38,357 nt of DNA, taken from NCBI GenBank assembly GCA_903878265.1, contig CAIRHD010000620.1, positions 1 to 38,357 of the forward strand, read 5' to 3'. The DNA is from an uncultured Bacteroidales bacterium. Lineage in GTDB: Bacteria > Bacteroidota > Bacteroidia > Bacteroidales > UBA4417. Position 1 is the stretch's first letter. Every line of letters starts with the position of its first letter. Shown in pieces: positions 32,878 to 38,357 of this stretch. Made by a program: the position numbers and the translations under genes. The notes beneath the pieces were generated by a model, which searched no databases, was not told the origin of the DNA, and was given only the letters and a program-made list of their open reading frames with translations.

Positions 32878-34479
32878 TTAATCTTCGCTTTGCACTTTCA
32901 CGTTCACTTTGCCTTTTTTATTTTTACTCTTATCTGATCCGGTTGGAATCGGTTCTTTAAAATCGGCAATTTTTGAGTATTCGATACAACTTGTGTATTC
33001 CATCTTCATATTGTCAATGAAAAGTTGTTCCAGTTTTTTCTGGTCCTGCATGTATTCAGGTTTGTCGATAATGCTGACTGTTTCATTCGGGTCTTTTTCG
33101 TAATCGTACATTTCGCGTGCCATTACATATTTTTTGTCATAAGGCATGTAGGTCCTGAAACTGTCTTTCATCCATTCGGTATAGCGGTAACGTGCTGTGC
33201 GGATGGTATATCCCATTACTTTACCTTTTTCGCGGGGGTACTGGCTAAATGCATAATCACGCAGTTGGGCATCCGGTTTTTTAATCGCAGGAACTAAGCT
33301 TATCCCATCCAGGTATTTGGGTGCAGGTATATTCATCAGTTCACACAGTGTTGGATAAACATCAGTAAACTCAGACAAAGTCAATGGCCTGATGCCCGAT
33401 TTTGTACCCGGTACACTCATCATCAACAGAGTGTGGGTAGCTTGTTCGAAATTGGTATGCTTGTTCCATAAGCCATGATCGCCCAAATGCCAGCCATGGT
33501 CGCCCCATACAACGATAATTGTATTTTCACGGATTCCGAGTTTATCAAGTTCGTTGATTAACATTAGGATTTGAGCATCGGTGTATGATGTAGCTGCATA
33601 ATATCCATGTATCAGTTCTCTTTGTTTGTCAGCCGGCAAATGATCCAGATCGTTTTCCGAATAGCTCTGGAATTGCGGGATATCCGTATAGCTTTTTAAT
33701 TCTCCTGATACATGATAGGCAACATCCGGGCTGCCTTTTGCTTTTTGTTGAAAGGGTGCAAGCTCAAATTTGTTCCTGTCGTATAAATCCCAGTATTTTT
33801 TAGGTGCAACAAAAGGCAGATGAGGCTTGCGGAACCCAACAGCCAGGAAAAATGGCTTGCTGCCTTTGCTTAATTTCTCAAGGGAAGCAATGGCCAATTT
33901 TGTCAGCGCACCGTCAGCGTACGTATCGTCAGGAACATCTGCACATTCAGTTGCTTTGCCTTTGCCTTTTTGATTAATCTGGTTGGGCAATGCATAAGTA
34001 GGGCGTTTGGCATCTTCGAAAGGGACACTCCATGAGGGAGCATCGTGGCCGGGACCAGTACTGCCAATATGGAAAATTTTACCCATTGCGGCTGTTTCAT
34101 ATCCCATTGATTTAAAATATTCCGGCATGGAAACCGCATTTGGGTTAACCTGGCGGAAATCGGTTACCAAATCCCAAACCCTGGTTTTGTCGGGACGCAT
34201 TCCTGTCATGATACTTGCCCTTGTAGCTGCGCAAATGGCCTGTGAACAATAACTTCTCTGAAAAACGACCCCTTCATTGGCCAGCCGGTCCAAACCCGGG
34301 GTTTTGGCATTCAAATCGCCATAAGCACCCACGTTTGGCTTGAGATCATCAACCGCAATAAACAGGATATTCGGTTTTTTTGGTTTCGGCTCAGGACTTG
34401 TGGAAAATTGCAAGAAAGATGCAAAACCGATTAAAACCAGACTGAGACTAATAGTTCGAAGAATTTTCTTTTTCATCAT
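32878..34479 (-). CDS. Iduronate-2-sulfatase-like S1 sulfatase, tandem copy B
   Basis: A 533-residue secreted sulfatase, paralogue of the gene at 31254. Signal peptide about 1-27, D44/D45, C83 in AICAATR, D327-H328 in VWGDHGW and K340 occupy identical positions in both. The C-terminus differs: here it ends in a basic/polar tail (DKSKNKKGKVNVKVQSED). The 43-nt spacer places both copies in one operon. Retention of all catalytic residues in both argues for two working enzymes with slightly different substrates or expression, not for a decaying duplicate. Confidence 0.93.
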   Translation of the reverse strand: MMKKKILRTISLSLVLIGFASFLQFSTSPEPKPKKPNILFIAVDDLKPNVGAYGDLNAKTPGLDRLANEGVVFQRSYCSQAICAATRASIMTGMRPDKTRVWDLVTDFRQVNPNAVSMPEYFKSMGYETAAMGKIFHIGSTGPGHDAPSWSVPFEDAKRPTYALPNQINQKGKGKATECADVPDDTYADGALTKLAIASLEKLSKGSKPFFLAVGFRKPHLPFVAPKKYWDLYDRNKFELAPFQQKAKGSPDVAYHVSGELKSYTDIPQFQSYSENDLDHLPADKQRELIHGYYAATSYTDAQILMLINELDKLGIRENTIIVVWGDHGWHLGDHGLWNKHTNFEQATHTLLMMSVPGTKSGIRPLTLSEFTDVYPTLCELMNIPAPKYLDGISLVPAIKKPDAQLRDYAFSQYPREKGKVMGYTIRTARYRYTEWMKDSFRTYMPYDKKYVMAREMYDYEKDPNETVSIIDKPEYMQDQKKLEQLFIDNMKMEYTSCIEYSKIADFKEPIPTGSDKSKNKKGKVNVKVQSED

Positions 34480-34780
34480 TCTTATTTCGTTTTTTGTGTT
34501 TACAAATTTTGACTTTAAATCTTTTATCTGGTTTAATTTTCAGCACGTTAATTTCTGATTAAAAGCAAACTGCATTTTACCTATTCCCTTCTCAAAATTG
34601 CCTTTAATATCTTTATCTATCTCAAAAATACCGTGAAGCAGGGTTACACACTACACATTATATGGCTTATTCTTCAAAAAATCGGTCATAATACAAATCA
34701 TCAATCAAAATGATGTAATAATGAAAGCACAAGGCGAACACTTTATTATTAAAGTTCGCTTTAGCGGAAAACGCAATTAT
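34480..34780. other. 301-nt spacer between PL6 and the sulfatase genes
   Basis: No convincing reading frame was found. It holds the hairpin at 34731-34762 just behind the PL6 stop. In the minus-strand sense a TATTTTTG sequence (34623-34630) matches the Bacteroidetes -7 box TAnnTTTG, but I see no TTTG at the usual -33 distance. A promoter for the sulfatase genes here is plausible but unproven. Confidence 0.4.
34731..34762 (-). terminator. Imperfect hairpin behind the PL6 gene, possible terminator or attenuator
   Basis: AAGGCGAA (34731-34738) pairs with TTCGCTTT (34755-34762, one G-U pair), and the inner TTTA/TAAA arms close a TTAT loop. It begins about 19 nt past the PL6 stop. The following minus-strand sequence is only modestly T-rich, so partial termination or mRNA end stabilisation is as likely as full termination. 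Confidence 0.4.
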
Positions 34781-36253
34781 TTAAATCTCTAAAAAGGTAG
34801 CACCAACCGAATCTTTACTAGGAGCATCAAGGCTGGATTCGCCCGAAACCTGGCTGGCTCCAGGCAACTTGTGCCCGGCTCTGCTCCTTCCCCTTATGTC
34901 TTGGGTAATTTCAGGGTAGTCACTAGTTATGTATGCCGACAAACCTGTGTTTGATCCCGGCTCGTAAATGTTTGGATTTGTGCCGACTTGTATCATATTC
35001 GGGTCAATACCTGTAATTACCTGATTTTCTGAAAATTTGAAATTTTCATATTTTCCCTGGTTCATAAGGTTGTTTTGCCATTTTACATCCATATCGGCAC
35101 CCGAAGTCTTATCGATTTCAACATTTATTTTGGTTGAAGAAGTATTGTAAACATGATTAAAGGCAATCACTGATCCGATTGGTGGCAATTTGAATGAGGA
35201 ATTGTTGTAGTTGATGCTGAACGATTGTGAACAATTGACCATGGTATTGAAAGCCACAAGTGCATTTTTAACCTGAAAATATTCGTAAGCCTCAGAGTTT
35301 TCTTTGCCCCGCACCAGGCAAATTGCAGCACGGAAATCAGTTCCATTCAGGTTTTCGAAATAATTGTTGTAAACTTTATGATTTTCGCCGATAATGCGTA
35401 CACCACCAGTTCCCGGAACGCCGTTGCCGATAAAATAGTTGCCATCCACCGTACAGTCGTTCCCATGGCGGAGTGTAAGCGTTCCTTTGCAAGCAACAAA
35501 AATATTGTTCGAATAATTATTACCGCACGATTTGTTTGAGATTATCTCTGTTTCGCCATTACAGTCTTCAAAAAAATTGCCTTTAACTGTCACTCCGGCA
35601 GTTTGCATCGATGTATGGCTATCTCCAATCCGGATAATTTCCTGACCGTTCAGTTCCTTTCCAGAGTCATCCTTGTTCGGATTCCTGTAACCAAAATAAT
35701 TATTCTCAATGATGTGATTGGGTATAACATCCTTATCCAACCAAACCACAAGCAGAGTTCCTGAATTGGTTTTATTCGCAAAAGTACAATTGGCCACAAT
35801 GTTGTCCTTTCCGTACATAGAAACCCACTTGTTGTCAACGGTTTTTTCTGATGGGTTACAGCTTACGATAGCTGTATTATATAAACTACAATTTTCAGCT
35901 ATGGATGTGGTTGAGGTTCGGAAGGATATAATATCTTTTTCCTTTAGTGTTCCGTTATAAAAAAAAAGCCCGGATATTTCGAGGAAACTCCCTGAAAAAC
36001 TTAGCGATGAATTGCCTTTAAGGATAACTTTTCCCGGAGTTTGAGCCAATAAAACCACAGGATGAAATTTCATTCCTACCCCTCTGAAAACTATGGTTTG
36101 ATCAATCCAATTTCCATTTTTCATAACAATTGTATCGCCCGACGTCCATTTTCTCATGTTAATCTCCGAAGCGGATGATACCAGCAAATATTTTGCACTG
36201 ACCATGTTAACAGAAAAACAAAGCCATAAAATGAAAAATATACATTTTATCAT
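34781..36253 (-). CDS. PL6 lyase without sorting domain
   Basis: A 490-residue single-domain PL6 beta-helix lyase with a signal peptide (1-20). Catalytic K241 (IISNKSCGN) and R262 (LTLRHGN) are 21 apart, and CNGETEII (231-238) supplies the acidic metal-binding positions. It aligns throughout with the PL6 at 17588-19291 but stops at SVGATFLEI, where the paralogue continues into its T9SS sorting domain. It should therefore be periplasmic while its twin is surface-exposed, giving outer and inner cutting of the same polymer. Family assignment is firm; substrate (alginate or another uronan) is inferred. Confidence 0.92.
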   Translation of the reverse strand: MIKCIFFILWLCFSVNMVSAKYLLVSSASEINMRKWTSGDTIVMKNGNWIDQTIVFRGVGMKFHPVVLLAQTPGKVILKGNSSLSFSGSFLEISGLFFYNGTLKEKDIISFRTSTTSIAENCSLYNTAIVSCNPSEKTVDNKWVSMYGKDNIVANCTFANKTNSGTLLVVWLDKDVIPNHIIENNYFGYRNPNKDDSGKELNGQEIIRIGDSHTSMQTAGVTVKGNFFEDCNGETEIISNKSCGNNYSNNIFVACKGTLTLRHGNDCTVDGNYFIGNGVPGTGGVRIIGENHKVYNNYFENLNGTDFRAAICLVRGKENSEAYEYFQVKNALVAFNTMVNCSQSFSINYNNSSFKLPPIGSVIAFNHVYNTSSTKINVEIDKTSGADMDVKWQNNLMNQGKYENFKFSENQVITGIDPNMIQVGTNPNIYEPGSNTGLSAYITSDYPEITQDIRGRSRAGHKLPGASQVSGESSLDAPSKDSVGATFLEI

Positions 36254-36323
36254 GATACCTGAATTGATTTTTTAAAGTTGGCTCAAACGTGATATTTCTT
36301 GCTAAAATATTTTTTCAGCCGTT

Positions 36324-38018
36324 CTATTTACACAACACAAATTTTGTGGTTTTTATGGAATTATCGGTTTTTAAAATGGCAATATACATTCCGCTTTTCA
36401 AACCAGAAATATCCACTACTTGCTCTAGCTTTCCGGCTGTTTGATTTATGTGATTGAGTACTTTTTTCACAGTAATGCCATTTGTATTGATGATGCTAAG
36501 GCGAACATCTGATGCAGAAGCCAGATTATAAAAAATAGTAATAGTACTACTGGATTGATTTTGAAGTACTTTCAAATCAAAACCCTCTACTTTCGTGTTG
36601 TCAATAATTGTTGAGGTTTGAATCAAATATGACGGCCCAACTTCAGATAATTTCAGGGGATGATTAGTTGCAACACCTGTAGTATATTCATCGCAACCTA
36701 CATCTTTTAAAGTAACTAAAGCAGGTCTTGGCTGTCCGCTGATATCCAGAAGCAAAGCCGGATCATCATCCACATTAGTGATATTAAGGATTGCGGGATA
36801 ATTAGCACTTGCGGCATCAATAGCTGGGCTTGATGCAGTTAAGCCATAAAATCCATCCGTGTTCAAGGCAAGTACCGGATCAACTTTAGTCATTCCTGAT
36901 GGGATTGAAACTCCCAAAGTACCGGTATAAATATTGCCTGCCCAAGCTATTCCGGTTGTTGACCCTGTGAAAATATCGCCAGAATTTTTTTTGAAAATAT
37001 TGTTCGCCCAGGTATTGTTGGTTGCACCATGGTCAAGATCAATATCTCCACATTCAACAAAGGTGTTGTGGAGGAAGTTGATGTTTTTCAGAATATTAGT
37101 CGTATTGACCGTGTAATATACATACGTAACGGCATCGGTATTGTCACCAATCCCTGAATGTTCGAAGTAATTGTTGTAACAATAGATATTGTTCGCTTCC
37201 TTCACCCGAATACCTCCAGCCCCGATAAAAAAATTGCCATAAGCAATATTGTCATCGCCATTGCGGAAACAAAACATGGCTTTTTGATTGTTTACCGAAG
37301 TATTGTAACGCAGGATATTTTCCCTGCATTTTACCGAAATAGCTTCACTATCGCCTAATCCAGTATTGTTGAAATAGCAGAATTCAACAGTCGTTCGGGA
37401 TATATATGTGGATGTTGAGCCATTGCTGATGCGGATACATTCGTTTCCATTGTCGCCGCCAGCCCCAGGCATGTTTTGGAAGGAGCAGTAGCGGATAATG
37501 TTATATCCGGGCAAAGTTTCATCAGGTGCTATGTGGATGAGGTTTCCCTGTGGTGCAGTGGTTGGTTTATTCTCAAAATTACAAAACGAAATTTCATTGT
37601 AGCGCCCTGTCAAATTGATGTATTTCTGAGCCGAATACCCTTTGAAATTTAATTGGGTCAATGTATTATGACTTCCGCTTACGGTTGTTACAACCCCGCT
37701 GATAGTTCCGGTGGTGAACTGAAAACCGCTGAATGTAATGTAATTGCCTGCAATTTGAAGATCATTCGTGCCACTCAAAAATACACCTCCGGGAGTAGCC
37801 GCTTTTACAGTGATATTATTGGTGCTTATTATTAAATTTGAGTTAAAATATGTGCCATTGGCGAGTTTTATGGTATCTCCGGCTGAAGCATTGTCAATTG
37901 CTGATTGTAATTGCTGAACAGAATAAACCTGAACGACATTTTGTGAAAACCCACAAAAAGGAAACTGGAATAGGGCAATCATTAAAATTAGCCGTAAGGT
38001 TAAAAAAGGTAGTTTCAT
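36324..38018 (-). CDS. PL6-like beta-helix lyase with T9SS-type tail
   Basis: A 564-residue secreted protein: signal peptide (1-25), a beta-helix of the chondroitinase B/PL6 type (about 30-450), and a C-terminal about 85-residue sorting domain (FDLKVLQNQSSSTITIFYNL to KTTKFVLCK) with a degenerate opening motif instead of the usual FPNP. The catalytic pair is K230 (ISVKCREN) and R252 (CFRNGDDN), 22 apart; E193 (NGNECIRI) and E225 fit the metal site. It differs clearly from the other three PL6 proteins here and probably belongs to another subfamily. It is the first gene of the cluster inside the window and may act at the cell surface as an initial depolymerase. Confidence 0.85.
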   Translation of the reverse strand: MKLPFLTLRLILMIALFQFPFCGFSQNVVQVYSVQQLQSAIDNASAGDTIKLANGTYFNSNLIISTNNITVKAATPGGVFLSGTNDLQIAGNYITFSGFQFTTGTISGVVTTVSGSHNTLTQLNFKGYSAQKYINLTGRYNEISFCNFENKPTTAPQGNLIHIAPDETLPGYNIIRYCSFQNMPGAGGDNGNECIRISNGSTSTYISRTTVEFCYFNNTGLGDSEAISVKCRENILRYNTSVNNQKAMFCFRNGDDNIAYGNFFIGAGGIRVKEANNIYCYNNYFEHSGIGDNTDAVTYVYYTVNTTNILKNINFLHNTFVECGDIDLDHGATNNTWANNIFKKNSGDIFTGSTTGIAWAGNIYTGTLGVSIPSGMTKVDPVLALNTDGFYGLTASSPAIDAASANYPAILNITNVDDDPALLLDISGQPRPALVTLKDVGCDEYTTGVATNHPLKLSEVGPSYLIQTSTIIDNTKVEGFDLKVLQNQSSSTITIFYNLASASDVRLSIINTNGITVKKVLNHINQTAGKLEQVVDISGLKSGMYIAILKTDNSIKTTKFVLCK

Positions 38019-38357
38019 TATTAAAAAGTATTTGCTGGCTTATGCGTTGAATTTCTGTTAGACCCAATATAAGAGTTTGAGAATGGATTTCGGAAGCAAA
38101 TTGTGCTAAATAATTTCTTTCCTAAAGGGTAGAAATTCAGACAATTTACTTCCATCTTTTCAATGGCATCTGTTAGTATTCTTCATTCCATCATTTGAAT
38201 CTCAGAACTGTCAGTATTTATCGGATTGGGAGTACCGATATTTGACTAGGCTAGGTTTTGAAAAGGCGAAAAAACCTGCACGGCGATCATAGATTTTTTC
38301 GAAATATGACCAGTGCAGGCTCAACCAAACCAAAAATCAACCAAATTTTCAATTCAA
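38019..38357. other. 339-nt region upstream of the first cluster gene
   Basis: No gene is evident on either strand. Because all cluster genes run leftward from here, this stretch probably contains the promoter or the end of an upstream operon. It includes the inverted repeat at 38275-38319. I found no clear TAnnTTTG -7 box in minus-strand sense. Confidence 0.4.
38275..38319. repeat. 7-bp inverted repeat with 31-nt spacer
   Basis: CCTGCAC (38275-38281) is mirrored by GTGCAGG (38313-38319). It could be an operator-like site or a loose hairpin. The arms are short, so chance is possible. Confidence 0.3.

Noticed and set aside
1..38357. CRISPR arrays, tRNA/rRNA genes, transposases or phage genes
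   Set aside because: No regularly spaced repeats, no cloverleaf or rRNA-like segments and no transposase or integrase motifs were seen in reading the window.

Overview
The window is almost entirely one carbohydrate-degradation locus of a Bacteroidota bacterium. Four secreted enzymes end in T9SS (type IX secretion) sorting domains or close variants, a system confined to this phylum. Upstream regions are A-rich without clear Shine-Dalgarno sites, and the enzymes are typical polysaccharide utilisation locus (PUL) families. T9SS tails argue against gut Bacteroides and suit an aquatic or sediment relative (inference). Apart from the end of an ALDH7-type aldehyde dehydrogenase at the left edge (+ strand), every gene is on the minus strand, so transcription runs from about 38 kb down to about 0.6 kb.

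Right part, about 38.0-21.8 kb (transcribed first): a PL6-like beta-helix enzyme with a T9SS tail, a PL6 lyase without one, three iduronate-2-sulfatase-like S1 sulfatases, a PF05426/PL38-type lyase, a fourth sulfatase overlapping a polysaccharide-deacetylase-like gene (TAATG), an unassigned beta-helix protein with a T9SS tail, a jelly-roll lyase-like protein with a T9SS tail, and a second PL38-type lyase. Spacing is often 0-20 nt.

Middle part, about 21.8-9.9 kb: GH2 glycosidase, PL6 lyase with T9SS tail, SGNH acetylesterase, GH88 unsaturated glucuronyl hydrolase, KduI, a secreted DUF4861 protein, KduD, 2-keto-3-deoxygluconate (KDG) kinase and KDPG aldolase (Eda).

Left part, about 9.8-1.1 kb: a compact alginate block with two-domain PL6, KdgF, an MFS uronate transporter with an unusual periplasmic insertion, a third PL38-type lyase, an SDR that is probably the DEH (4-deoxy-L-erythro-5-hexoseulose uronate) reductase, and a PL17 oligoalginate lyase. 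A truncated eda copy with a nonsense codon lies directly behind PL17.

How it fits together: PL6 and PL38 enzymes cut the chain, PL17 releases unsaturated monomers, KdgF opens them to DEH, the MFS imports them, the SDR reduces DEH to KDG, and KdgK plus Eda yield pyruvate and glyceraldehyde-3-phosphate. In parallel, sulfatases, esterase, deacetylase, GH2 and GH88 strip and trim a second, decorated glucuronate- or iduronate-type polymer whose unsaturated uronates reach KDG through KduI and KduD. Two routes into one lower pathway suggest a dual-substrate locus. No SusC/SusD pair, regulator, sulfatase-maturating enzyme, RNA gene, CRISPR array or transposase was recognised in the window.
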